Assembly: GCA_023053685.1 (NCBI GenBank)
Contig: JALIGW010000002.1
Span: 166,539,034 to 166,603,033 of the forward strand
DNA length: 64,000 nucleotides
Source: Diadophis punctatus similis
Lineage: Eukaryota; Chordata; Lepidosauria; Squamata; Dipsadidae
Reading direction: 5' to 3'
Position 1 is the stretch's first letter, and each line of letters opens with the position of its first letter. Made by a program: the position numbers and the translations under genes. Under the pieces are notes generated by a model. It searched no databases. It had not been told where the DNA came from and saw nothing but the letters and a program-made list of their open reading frames with translations. Shown here piece by piece: positions 1-12,093 of the stretch.

Positions 1-104
1 TGGAGGGTGCATACTTTTCGATCCTGCCTTTTGTATATTTCCTGGCAAAATACATGGGAAAATACCATTTACAGAAAATCCACTTAGGGTTAGGGTTAGG
101 TATC

Positions 105-3100
105 CATTAATTCAGAGCGCAAAATGGACATCGACAATGGATTCGGAGCTAATCGGTATGGTTAGGAGGGTATATATTTTTTGATCCTCCCTTTTGTATA
201 TTTCCTGGCAAAATACATGGGAAAACACCATTTACTGAAAATCCACTTAGGGTTAGGGTTAGGTATCCATGAATTCGGAGAGCAATATGGACATTGCCAT
301 GGGATTCGGAGCCCATCAGTATGGTTAGAAGGGTGCATACTTTTCGATCCTGCCTTTTGTATACTTCCCAGCAAAATACATAGGAAAATGCAATATACTG
401 AAAATCCACTTAGGGTTAGGGTTAGGTATCCATGAATTCGAAGAGCAAAATGGACATTGCCATGGGATTCAGAGCCCATCGGTATGGTTAGGAGGGTGCA
501 TACTTTTCGATCCTCCCTTTTGCATATTTCCTGGCAAAATTCATGGGGAAATCCCATTTACAGAAAATCCACTTAGGGTTAGGGTTAGGTATCCATGAAT
601 ACGGAGCGCAAAATTGACATCGCCATGGGAGTCGGAGCCCATCGGTATGGTTTGGAGGGTGCATACTTTTCGATCCTCCCTTTTGCATATTTCCTGGCAA
701 AATACATGGGAAAATACCATTTACTGAAAATCCATTTAGGGTTAGGGTTAGGTATCCATGAATTCGGAGAGCAATATGGACATTGCCATGGAGTCGGAGC
801 CCATCGGTATGGTTTGGAGGGTGCATACTTTTCGATCCTCCCTTTTGGCATATTTCCTGGCAAAATACATGGGGAAATCCCATTTACAGAAAATCCACTT
901 AGGGTTAGGGTTCGGTATCCATGAATACGGAGTGCAAAATGGACATCGCCAATGGATTCGTAGCCCTTTTGTATGGTTAGGAGGGTGTATACTGTTCGAT
1001 CCTCCCTTTTGCATATTTCCTGGCAAAATACATGGGAAAATACAATTTACTGAAAATCCATTTAGGGTTAGGGTTAGGTATTCATGAATTCGAAGACCAA
1101 ATGGACATTGCCATTGGATTCAGAGCCCATCGGTATGGTTAGGAGAGTATATACTTTTCGATCCTCCCTTTTGGATATTTCCTGGCAAAATACAATGGAA
1201 ATCCCATTTACAGAAAATCCAATTAGGGTTAGGGTTAGGTATCCATGAATACGGAGCGCAAAATGGACATCGACAATGGATTCGTAGCCGTTTTGTATGG
1301 TTAGGAGGGTGCATACTTTTTGATCCTGCCTTTTGTATATTTCCTGGCAAAATACATGGGAAAATCCCATTTACAGAAAATCCACTTAGGGTTAGGGTAA
1401 GGTATCCATGAATTCGGAGAGCAATATGGACATTGCCATGGGATTCGGAGCCCATCGGTATGGATAGGAGGGTGCATACTTTTCGATCCTGCCTTTTGTA
1501 TACTTCCTGGCAAAATACATGGGAAAATCCAATTTACTGAAAATCCACTTAGGGTTAGGGTTAGGTATCCATGAATTCGGAGAGCAAAATGGACATTGCC
1601 ATTGGATTCGGAGCCCATCGGTATGGTTAGGAGGGTGGCATACTTTTCGATCCTCCATTTTGCATATTTCCTGGCAAAATACATGGGGAAATACCATTTA
1701 CAGAAAATCCACTTAGGGTTAGGGTTAGGTATCCATGAATTCGGAGCGCAAAATGGACATCGACAATGGATTCGGAGCCAATCGGTATGGTTAAAATGGT
1801 GCATACTTTTCGATCCTCCCTTTTATATATTTCCTGGCGAAATACATGGGAAAATCCATTACTGAAAATCCACTTAGGGTTAGGGTTAGGTATCCATGAA
1901 TTCGGAGAGCAAAATGGACATTGCCATTGGATTCGGAGCCCATCAGTATGGTTAGGAGGGTGCATACTTTTCGATCCTCCCTTTTGCATATTTCCTGGCA
2001 AATTCATGGGGAAATCCCATTTACAGAAAATCCACTTAGGGTTAGGGTTAGGTATCCATGAATACGGAGTGCAAAATGGACATCGCCAATGGATTCGTAG
2101 ACCTTTTGTATGGTTAGGAGGGTGCATACTGTTCAATCCTGTCTTTTGTATATTTCCTGGCAAAATACATGGGAAAATCCCATTTACTGAAAATCCACTT
2201 AGGGTTAGGGTTAGGTATCCATGAATTCGAAGACCAAATGGACATTGCCATTGGATTCAGAGACCATCGGTATGGTTAGGAGAGTATATACTTTTCGATC
2301 CTCCCTTTTGGATATTTCCTGGCAAAATACAATGGGAAATCCCATTTACAGAAAATTCACTTAGGGTTAGGGTTAGGTATCCATGAATACGGAGCGCAAA
2401 ATGGACATCGACAATGGATTCGTAGCCGTTTTGTATGGTTAGGAGGGTGCATACTTTCTGATCCTGCCTTTTGTATATTTCCTGGCAAAATACATGGGAA
2501 AATCCCATTTACAGAAAATCCACTTAGGGTTAGGGTAAGGTATCCATGAATTCAGAGAGCAATATGGACATTGCCATGGGATTCGGAGCCCATCGGTATG
2601 GATAGGAGGGTGCATACTTTCGATCCTGCCTTTTGCATACTTCCTGGCAAAATACATGGGAAAATCCAATTTACTGAAAATCCACTTAGGGTTAGGGTTA
2701 GGTATCCATGAATTCGGAGAGCAAAATGGACATCGCCAATGGATTCGTAGACCTTTTGTATGGTTAGGAGGGTGCATACTGTTCGATCCTGTCTTTTGTA
2801 TATTTCCTGGCAAAATACATGGGAAAATCCCATTTACTGAAAATCCACTTAGGGTTAGGGTAAGGTATCCATGAATTCGGAGACCAATATGGACATTGCC
2901 ATGGGATTCGGAGCCCATCAGTATGGTTAGGAGGGTGCATACTTTTCGATCCTGCCTTTTGTATACTTCCCAGCAAAATACATGGGAAAATGCAATTTAC
3001 TGAAAATCCACTTAGGTTTAGGGTTAGGTATCCATGAATTCGAATAGCAAAATGGGCATTGCCAGTGGATTCGGAGCCCATCGGTATGGTTAGGAGGGTG

Positions 3101-3839
3101 CATACTTTTCAATCCCCCCTTTTGCATATTTCCTGGCAAAATACATGGGGAAATACCATTTACTGAAAATCCACTTAGGGTTAGGGTTAGGTATCCATGA
3201 ATTTGAAGAGCAAAATGGACATTGCCATGGGATTCGGAGCCCATCGGTATGGTTAAGAGGGTGCATACTTTTCAATCCTCCCTTTTGCATATTTCCTGGC
3301 AAAATTCATGGGGGAAATCCCATTTACAGAAAATCACTTAGGGTTAGGTATCCATGAATACGGAGCGCAAAATTGACATCGCCATGGGAGTCGGAGCCCA
3401 TCGGTATGGTTTGGAGGGTGCATACTTTTCGATCCTCCCTTTTGCATATTTCCTGGCAAAATACATGGGGAAATCCCATTTACAGAAAATCCACTTAGGG
3501 TTAGGGTTAGGTATCCATGAATATGGAGCGCAAGATGGACATCACCAATGGATTCGGATCCCTTTTGTATGGTTAGGAGGGTGCATACTTTTCGATCCTG
3601 TCTTTTGTATATTTCCTGGACAAAATACATGGGAAAATCCCATTTACAGAAAATCTACTTAGGGTTAGGGTTAGGTATCCATGAATTCGGAGCGCAAAAT
3701 GGACATCGCCAATAGATTCGTAGCCCTTCGTTATGGTTTGGAGGGTGCATACTTTTCGATCCTGCCTTTTCTATATTTCCTGGCAAAATACATGGGAAAA
3801 TACCATTTACAGAAAATCCACTTAGGGTTAGGGTTAGGT
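105..3839 (+). repeat. Higher-order satellite block, copy 1 (~3.73 kb)
   Basis: The block is defined by a marker unit reading TATCCATTAATTCAGAGCGC, which recurs near 105, 3840 and 7903. This copy is ~3.73 kb (about 23 units), roughly two units shorter than the next. The missing pair maps near 1030-1080, where copy 2 has two additional units (about 4795-5120). It contains an internal ~1.14-kb (7-unit) duplication, seen as near-identical units around 1080 and 2222. Confidence 0.85.
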
Positions 3840-6800
3840 ATCCATTAATTCAGAGCGCAAAATGGACATCGACAATGGATTCGGAGCTAATCGGTATGGT
3901 TAGGAGGGTATATATTTTTTGATCCTCCCTTTTGTATATTTCCTGCAAAATACATGGGAAAACACCATTTACTGAAAATCCACTTAGGGTTAGGGTTAGG
4001 TATCCATGAATTCGGAGAGCAATATGGACATTGCCATGGGATTCGGAGCCCATCAGTATGGTTAGAAGGGTGCATACTTTTCGATCCTGCCTTTTGTATA
4101 CTTCCCAGCAAAATACATAGGAAAATGCAATATACTGAAAATCCACTTAGGGTTAGGGTTAGGTATCCATGAATTCGAAGAGCAAAATGGACATTGCCAT
4201 GGGATTCAGAGCCCATCGGTATGGTTAGGAGGGTGCATACTTTTTCGATCCTCCCTTTTGCATATTTCCTGGCAAAATTCATGGGAAATCCCATTTACAG
4301 AAAATCCACTTAGGGTTAGGGTTAGGTATCCATGAATACGGAGCGCAAAATTGACATCGCCATGGGAGGTCGCAGCCCCATCGGTATGGTTTGGAGGGTG
4401 CATACTTTTCGATCCTCCCTTTTGCATATTTCCTGGCAAAATACATGGGAAAAATACCATTTACTGAAAATCCATTTAGGGTTAGGGTTAGGTATCCATG
4501 AATTCGGAGAGCAATATGGACATTGCCATGGGAGTCGGAGCCCATCGGTATGGTTTGGAGGGTGCATACTTTCGATCCTCCCTTTGCATATTTCCTGGCA
4601 AAATACATGGGGAAATCCCATTTACAGAAAATCCACTTAGGGTTAGGGTTCGGTATCCATGAATACGGAGTGCAAAATGGACATCGCCAATGGATTCGTA
4701 GCCCTTTTGTATGGTTAGGAGGGTGTATACTGTTCGATCCTCCTTTTGCATATTTCCTGGCAAAATACATGGGAAAATACCATTTACTGAAAATCCATTT
4801 AGGGTTAGGGTTAGGTATCCATGAATTCGGAGAGCAATATGGACATTGCCATGGGAGTCGAGCCCATCGGTATGGTTAGGAGGGTGCATACTTTCGATCC
4901 TCCCTTTTGCATATTTCCTGGCAAATTCATGGGGAAATCCCATTTACAGAAAATCCACTTAGGGTTAGGGTTAGGTATCCATGAATACGGAGTGCAAAAT
5001 GGACATCGCCATGGATTCGTAGACCTTTTGTATGGTTAGGAGGGTGCATACTGTTCAATCCTGTCTTTTGTATATTTCCTGGCAAAATACATGGGAAAAT
5101 CCCATTACTGAAAATCCACTTAGGGTTAGGGTTAGGTATTCATGAATTCGAAGACCAAATGGACATTGCCATTGGATTCAGAGCCCATCGGTATGGTTAG
5201 GAGAGTATATACTTTTCGATCCTCCCTTTTGGATATTTCCTGGCAAAATACAATGGGAAATCCCATTTACAGAAAATCCACTTAGGGTTAGGGTTAGGTA
5301 TCCATGAATACGGAGCGCAAAATGGACATCGACAATGGATTCGTAGCCGTTTTGTATGGTTAGGAGGGTGCATACTTTTTGATCCTGCCTTTTGTATATT
5401 TCCTGGCAAAATACATGGGAAAATCCCATTTACAGAAAATCCACTTAGGGTTAGGGTAAGGTATCCATGAATTCGGAGAGCAATATGGACATTGCCATGG
5501 GATTCGGAGCCCATCGGTATGGATAGGAGGGTGCATACTTTTCGATCCTGCCTTTTGTATACTTCCTGGCAAAATACATGGGAAAATCCAATTTACTGAA
5601 AATCCACTTAGGGTTAGGGTTAGGTATCCATGAATTCGGAGAGCAAAATGGACATTGCCATTGGATTCGGAGCCCATCGGTATGGTTAGGAGGGTGCATA
5701 CTTTTCGATCCTCCATTTTGCATATTTCCTGGCAAAATACATGGGGAAATACCATTTACAGAAAATCCACTTAGGGTTAGGGTTAGGTATCCATGAATTC
5801 GGAGCGCAAAATGGACATCGACAATGGATTCGGAGCCAATCGGTATGGTTAAAATGGTGCATACTTTTCGATCCTCCCTTTTATATATTTCCTGGCGAAA
5901 TACATGGGAAAATCCCATTTACTGAAAATCCACTTAGGGTTAGGGTTAGGTATCCATGAATTCGGAGAGCAAAATGGACATTGCCATTGGATTCGGAGCC
6001 CATCAGTATGGTTAGGAGGGTGCATACTTTTCAATCCTCCCTTTTGCATATTTCCTGGCAAATTCATGGGGAAATCCCATTTACAGAAAATCCACTTAGG
6101 GTTAGGGTTAGGTATCCATGAATACGGAGTGCAAAATGGACATCGCCAATGGATTCGTAGACCTTTTGTATGGTTAGGAGGGTGCATACTGTTCAATCCT
6201 GTCTTTTGTATATTTCCTGGCAAAATACATGGGAAAATCCCATTTACTGAAAATCCACTTAGGGTTAGGGTTAGGTATCCATGAATTCGAAGACCAAATG
6301 GACATTGCCATTGGATTCAGAGACCATCGGTATGGTTAGGAGAGTATATACTTTTCGATCCTCCCTTTTGGATATTTCCTGGCAAAATACAATGGGAAAT
6401 CCCATTTACAGAAAATCCACTTAGGGTTAGGGTTAGGTATCCATGAATACGGAGCGCAAAATGGACATCGACAATGGATTCGTAGCCGTTTTGTATGGTT
6501 AGGAGGGTGCATACTTTTTGATCCTGCCTTTTGTATATTTCCTGGCAAAATACATGGGAAAATCCCATTTACAGAAAATCCACTTAGGGTTAGGGTAAGG
6601 TATCCATGAATTCAGAGAGCAATATGGACATTGCCATGGGATTCGGAGCCCATCGGTATGGATAGGAGGGTGCATACTTTTCGATCCTGCCTTTTGCATA
6701 CTTCCTGGCAAAATACATGGGAAAATCCAATTTACTGAAAATCCACTTAGGGTTAGGGTTAGGTATCCATGAATTCGGAGAGCAAAATGGACATCGCCAA

Positions 6801-7902
6801 TGGATTCGTAGACCTTTTGTATGGTTAGGAGGGTGCATACTGTTCGATCCTGTCTTTTGTATATTTCCTGGCAAAATACATGGGAAAATCCCATTTACTG
6901 AAAATCCACTTAGGGTTAGGGTAAGGTATCCATGAATTCGGAGACCAATATGGACATTGCCATGGGATTCGGAGCCCATCAGTATGGTTAGGAGGGTGCA
7001 TACTTTTCGATCCTGCCTTTTGTATACTTCCCAGCAAAATACATGGGAAAATGCAATTTACTGAAAATCCACTTAGGTTTAGGGTTAGGTATCCATGAAT
7101 TCGAATAGCAAAATGGGCATTGCCAGTGGATTCGGAGCCCATCGGTATGGTTAGGAGGGTGCATACTTTTCAATCCTCCCTTTTGCATATTTCCTGGCAA
7201 AATACATGGGGAAATACCATTTACTGAAAATCCACTTAGGGTTAGGGTTAGGTATCCATGAATTTGAAGAGCAAAATGGACATTGCCATGGGATTCGGAG
7301 CCCATCGGTATGGTTAAGAGGGTGCATACTTTTCAATCCTCCCTTTTGCATATTTCCTGGCAAAATTCATGGGGAAATCCCATTTACACAAAATCCACTT
7401 AGGGTTAGGTATCCATGAATACGGAGCGCAAAATTGACATCGCCATGGGAGTCGGAGCCCATCGGTATGGTTTGGAGGGTGCATACTTTTCGATCCTCCC
7501 TTTTGCATATTTCCTGGCAAAATACATGGGGAAATCCCATTTACAGAAAATCCACTTAGGGTTAGGGTTAGGTATCCATGAATATGGAGCGCAAGATGGA
7601 CATCACCAATGGATTCGGATCCCTTTTGTATGGTTAGGAGGGTGCATACTTTTCGATCCTGTCTTTTGTATATTTCCTGGACAAAATACATGGGAAAATC
7701 CCATTTACAGAAAATCTACTTAGGGTTAGGGTTAGGTATCCATGAATTCGGAGCGCAAAATGGACATCGCCAATAGATTCGTAGCCCTTCGTTATGGTTT
7801 GGAGGGTGCATACTTTTCGATCCTGCCTTTTGTATATTTCCTGGCAAAATACATGGGAAAATACCATTTACAGAAAATCCACTTAGGGTTAGGGTTAGGT
7901 AT
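3840..7902 (+). repeat. Higher-order satellite block, copy 2 (~4.06 kb)
   Basis: About 25 units between two marker units. From ~5200 to ~7900 it follows copy 1 almost base for base at an offset of ~4.06 kb. It repeats the internal 7-unit duplication (near 5145 and 6283) and the unit with a missing hexamer (near 7398, matching 3339). Its first ~1.2 kb carries many one-base insertions and deletions not seen in copies 1 and 3. Confidence 0.85.
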
Positions 7903-9811
7903 CCATTAATTCAGAGCGCAAAATGGACATCGACAATGGATTCGGAGCTAATCGGTATGGTTAGGAGGGTATATATTTTTTGATCCTCCCTTTTGTATAT
8001 TTCCTGGCAAAATACATGGGAAAACACCATTTACTGAAAATCCACTTAGGGTTAGGGTTAGGTATCCATGAATTCGGAGAGCAATATGGACATTGCCATG
8101 GGATTCGGAGCCCATCAGTATGGTTAGAAGGGTGCATACTTTTCGATCCTGCCTTTTGTATACTTCCCAGCAAAATACATAGGAAAATGCAATATACTGA
8201 AAATCCACTTAGGGTTAGGGTTAGGTATCCATGAATTCGAAGAGCAAAATGGACATTGCCATGGGATTCAGAGCCCATCGGTATGGTTAGGAGGGTGCAT
8301 ACTTTTCGATCCTCCCTTTTGCATATTTCCTGGCAAAATTCATGGGGAAATCCCATTTACAGAAAATCCACTTAGGGTTAGGGTTAGGTATCCATGAATA
8401 CGGAGCGCAAAATTGACATCGCCATGGGAGTCGGAGCCCATCGGTATGGTTTGGAGGGTGCATACTTTTCGATCCTCCCTTTTGCATATTTCCTGGCAAA
8501 ATACATGGGAAAATACCATTTACTGAAAATCCATTTAGGGTTAGGGTTAGGTATCCATGAATTCGGAGAGCAATATGGACATTGCCATGGGAGTCGGAGC
8601 CCATCGGTATGGTTTGGAGGGTGCATACTTTTCGATCCTCCCTTTTGCATATTTCCTGGCAAAATACATGGGGAAATCCCATTTACAGAAAATCCACTTA
8701 GGGTTAGGGTTCGGTATCCATGAATACGGAGTGCAAAATGGACATCGCCAATGGATTCGTAGCCCTTTTGTATGGTTAGGAGGGTGTATACTGTTCGATC
8801 CTCCCTTTTGCATATTTCCTGGCAAAATACATGGGAAAATCCCATTTACTGAAAATCCACTTAGGGTTAGGGTAAGGTATCCATGAATTCGGAGAGCAAT
8901 ATGGACATTGCCATGGGATTCGGAGCCCATCGGTATGGTTAGGAGGGTGCATACTTTTCGATCCTGCCTTTTGTATATTTCCTGGCAAAATACATGGGAA
9001 AATCCCATTTACTGAAAATCCACTTAGGGTTAGGGTTAGGGTTAGGTATCCATGACTTCGAATAGCAAAATGGACATTTCCATTGGATTTGGAGCCCATC
9101 GGTATGGTTAGTTGGGTGCATACTTTTCGATCCTCCCTTTTGCATATTTCCTGGCAAAATACATGGGGGAAATACCATTTACTGAAAATCCACTTAGGGT
9201 TAGGTTTAGGTATCCATGAATTCGAAGAGCAAAATGGGCATTGCCATTGGATTCGGAGCCCATCGGTATGGTTAGGAGAGTATATACTTTTCGATCCTCC
9301 CTTTTGCATATTTCCTGGCAAAATACATGGGAAAATACCATTTACAGAAAATCCACTTAGGGTTAGGGTTAGGTATCCATGAATTTGGAACGCAAAATGG
9401 ACATCGACAATGGATTCGTAGCCCTTTTGTATGGTTAGGAGGGTGCATACTTTCCAATCCTGCCTTTTGTATATTTCCTGGCAAAATACATGGGAAAATT
9501 CCATTTACAGAAAATCCACTTAGGGTTAGGGTTAGGTATCCATGAATTCAGAGCGCAAAATGGACATCGACAATGGATTCGGAGCCCTTTTGTATGGTTA
9601 AAATGGTGCATACTTTTCGATCCTCCCTTTTGTATATTTCCTGGCAAAATACATGGGAAAATCCCATTTACTGAAAATCCACTTAGGGTTAGCGTTAGGT
9701 ATCCATGAATTCGGAGTGCAAAATTGACATCACCATTAGATTCGTAGCCCTTCGGTATGTTTAGGAGGGTGCATAGTTTTCGATTCTGCCTTTTGCATAT
9801 TTCCTGGCAAT
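7903..9811 (+). repeat. Higher-order satellite block, copy 3 (partial, array edge)
   Basis: The first ~940 bp match the start of copy 1 nearly perfectly. After ~8845 the units leave the shared order and become more individual, as expected at a satellite edge: one unit near 9022 has an extra TTAGGG, and the last units have odd variants such as GTTAGCGTTAGG. The array stops inside a unit at TTTCCTGGCAA (~9811). Confidence 0.8.
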
Positions 9812-9964
9812 ACTTCCGGGCGCTTCCCTCTTCTGCCACCACCTCCGCAGCTGCCGCTTCCGGCCGGGGGAGTGGGCACAGTGGATGAAGGCGACTCTCT
9901 CGACGGGCCTGAGTATGAGGAAGAGGAGTTGGCCATCTCGCTGAATGAGCCCCTCACGAACCAG
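9812..9964 (+). other. CpG-rich exon-like open frame at the satellite edge (unidentified)
   Basis: Immediately after the satellite the composition jumps to GC- and CpG-rich. Reading from 9812 in the frame ACT-TCC-GGG gives an open stretch of ~51 codons: a proline/leucine-rich part, then an acidic part ending PEYEEEELAISLNEPLTNQ, then TGA. A GTGAGT that could act as a splice donor starts at 9965, overlapping the stop. I see no start codon and no acceptor, so this could be a broken first exon, captured gene DNA, or chance. The opposite strand is also open (an ATG-led frame rich in Ser, Gly and Pro), which weakens the case for coding. I do not recognise the protein. Confidence 0.3.
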
Positions 9965-10340
9965 TGAGTATACCCTCCACCGACCCTCACCCCATCCAGG
10001 CTAAGGATTCAGATGAGGAATAAGTCCCGGTTTCTCCCCAAAAGTCTTGGTTTCTAGCAACGCACCCGCTGGAAGTGTGTTATACTGAGCAAGTCCTGAA
10101 AGTTTCTTTGTGCCTCCTCTTTCTCTTCCCGCATCCCATTGCTTAGTGAACTGCCTGCTTGCCTTTAAAAACTGAAAACCTGACAATTAAATCTTTCGCC
10201 GTCCCTTCGCTTGAAAATTATAAGAAGCTCGCATTTGACACTTTTCCTTCACTTACAGCTTCCCAAAGTGGGCATTTTCCGAAAGTTTAACCTTTTAGAC
10301 TATTAATTTTATACACTTTTATACTGTTATTCTTTAGACA
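9965..10340. other. Unannotated spacer
   Basis: GC content falls from the CpG-rich edge to AT-rich sequence. No repeat family, open frame or RNA structure is recognised. Confidence 0.5.
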
Positions 10341-10394
10341 AAAACATTGAGGACTGTTAAAAGATACTGTTCTTTTAACAGTCCTCAATATTTT
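10341..10394. repeat. Short perfect hairpin
   Basis: ATTGAGGACTGTTAAAAGA (10346-10364) is followed after six bases by its exact reverse complement (10371-10389). The stem extends further with one mismatch. Probably a small fold-back remnant. Confidence 0.85.
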
Positions 10395-10589
10395 CATCTA
10401 AGGAATCCATGACTGAAACCAAAAATGCTGTATGAGACTTGCTTGTCTTTTAACTATGGCATTTTCTGCATATGAAGGTTGCTGTGTTGCCATGGTGTAA
10501 CACACACTTTGTATGCAAAGCTTTTCATGTAAGGTATAAAATAGCAAAAATAGTAGTAACATCTCTCTGAAATAACTAATGTATGACAG

Positions 10590-10716
10590 GCAAGCCACGC
10601 CCACCCGATCACATGGTCGGCAAGCCACGCCCACCCAGTCACATGGCTGACAAGCCACACCCACAAAATAAGCCATGCCCGCAGAGTGGCAGTAAAAAAA
10701 TTAGGAACCCGCCCCT
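10590..10716 (+). mobile_element. Truncated hAT-type MITE, right end only
   Basis: The stretch with CAAGCCACGCCCACCC and the end TTAGGAACCCGCCCCTG matches the right part of the complete element at 55204-55845. No left terminal repeat or target duplication is visible, so it is a truncated copy. Confidence 0.75.
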
Positions 10717-10719
10717 GGT

Positions 10720-11510
10720 TTTTTCCCTTCTTCTTATTCGGTACTTTGAATTGCTGTTCACTGTTTTAGGTTCTGCAGTGAAATTGTATCCTAAAAATTG
10801 ACATCACATTACATCACCAGGAATTTCAGTTCAAATTGCTTGAAATGTGTGTCTGTGTGTGTGGGGGTCTTCACTACAGAGTGTAGAAATTAAAAATTGC
10901 TGTATCAATTTGCCTAGTGGGAAGCTTTGTGTTCCCTAGAAGGGAGTGGTTGTTATATCTTTTCTAGGTTATTAATACTTCAGCAGCCAATACTGGAGGT
11001 CACTGGATCAGATGTCTTTGCCATACGATATTCTCTAACTAAATTAATCTCATTCTTCAAACTCATTATCTGAGTTTAAGAAGCTCTTTCATTCTGAAAG
11101 TCCCCATGCCCATTCCCAGACTCTTGATCCAATGCAAATCTTTACCACTTACTATTTTTCTCAGAATTCTCCAGCTTGCATGCCCTATTTTGTAGAGGAC
11201 AGTGCCATGCCCCACTGATGTCCCGACTGAAGACTCCTTTAGTTAAGGCTGCATGAAAGGGAACAAGATATGATTCCCCCCGCCCTACTACCCTGTAATG
11301 TTATGAGTGATTGCAATGATTAAAAGAACACAAAAACATTGTACTCTCAACTCTTCCTAAAGGAAATGAAAAATAACCATATATAGTGATAACACATAAG
11401 AAGAAACTTTTAAGCATTAAGGTCAATTCAGTGTCACAATTTATTGCCTAGAGCAGTGATAGGCATTCCACGTCTGCATTAGAAAACTTCAAAGATCGTA
11501 CATTAATCTC
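10720..11510. other. Unannotated AT-rich sequence
   Basis: A short TGTG-rich run lies near 10845. CAGTGATAGGCA near 11455 resembles a hAT end but has no partner. Nothing else is recognised. Confidence 0.4.
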
Positions 11511-11516
11511 TAAGGA

Positions 11517-11970
11517 AAGCTTAGAGTGCACAGAAGAGCAGCAAAGATGATTAGGGGCCTAGAGGCTAAAACATATGAAGAACGGTTGCAGGAACTGGGT
11601 ATGGCTAGTTCAGAGACAAGAAGGACAAGGAGTGACATGTTACCATGATGTGATATTTGAGAAGTTGCTAATAGGGGTCAATCTATTTTCCAAAGCCCCA
11701 GAAGGTAAGACAAGAAACAATGGATAGAAACTAATTAAGGAGAGATTCAATCTAGAACTAAGGTGAAATTTCCTGACAGTGAGAACAGTCAACCAGTGGA
11801 ACAGCTTGGCTTCAGAAGTTGTGGGTGCTCCATCACTGGAGGCTTTTAAAAAGAGACTGGACAGCCATTTGTCAGAAATGCTATAGAGTCTCCTATGTGA
11901 GCAGCAGGTTGGACTAGGAGACCTGCAAGGTTTCTTCCAACTCTGTTATTCTGAATTCTGTTATTCTTAC
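11517..11970 (+). mobile_element. CR1 LINE 3' fragment
   Basis: Aligns by eye with the 3' part of the CR1 at 25290-26945: shared landmarks are GAAGAACGGTTGCAGGAACT, CAGTGGAACAGCTTG, and the 3' signature GGTTGGACTAGGAGACCTGC with CTTCCAACTCTGTTATTCTG. The coding frame is broken by indels (for example at 11640-11650). This is a 5'-truncated dead copy. Confidence 0.9.
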
Positions 11971-12093
11971 CCTGTTGATTTCCTGTATTAAAAATGAGAT
12001 TGAACTACAGCTTAACTTTTTGATCCCATAATTCACGAATTGAATTAAGTCAAAAAGTGATTTTGTTTATGTTTGGGTTTATGTGAACCTAAT

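Larger units (their letters stand above)
1..9811 (+). repeat. ~163-bp satellite array with embedded telomere hexamers
   Basis: About 60 head-to-tail units of ~163 bp fill this stretch and continue past the left edge. Each unit has TTAGGGTTAGGGTTAGG, then TATCCATGAATTCGGAG, a segment with CAAAATGGACATTGCCATGG, then GTATGGTTAGGAGGGTGCAT, TTTTCGATCCTCCCTTTTG, TTTCCTGGCAAAATACATGG and a return to AAAATCCAC. Most units hold an EcoRI site (GAATTC). Units differ at diagnostic sites, for example ACTGAAAATCC versus ACAGAAAATCC and GAATTCGGAGAGC versus GAATACGGAGCGC. The unit is near nucleosomal-repeat length. All long open frames here are read-through of the satellite: the hexamers give Leu-Thr or Pro-Asn on the minus strand and Leu-Gly on the plus strand. 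Whether it is subtelomeric, pericentromeric or interstitial cannot be told. Confidence 0.97.

Noticed and set aside
1..9811. CRISPR-like array
   Set aside because: The repeat is the whole 163-bp unit with no unique spacers, and the rest of the window is eukaryotic.
1..9811. CENP-B box in the satellite
   Set aside because: I compared the TTCG-containing positions (TTCGGAGCCCATCGG, TTCGTAGCCC, TTCGATCC) with the NTTCGNNNNANNCGGGN pattern; none fits.
149..9842. Dozens of 60-240-codon open frames on both strands in the satellite
   Set aside because: They repeat with the 163-bp unit, shift frame each unit (163 is not a multiple of 3), and encode Leu-Thr, Pro-Asn or Leu-Gly from the telomere hexamer. 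They are satellite read-through, not genes.
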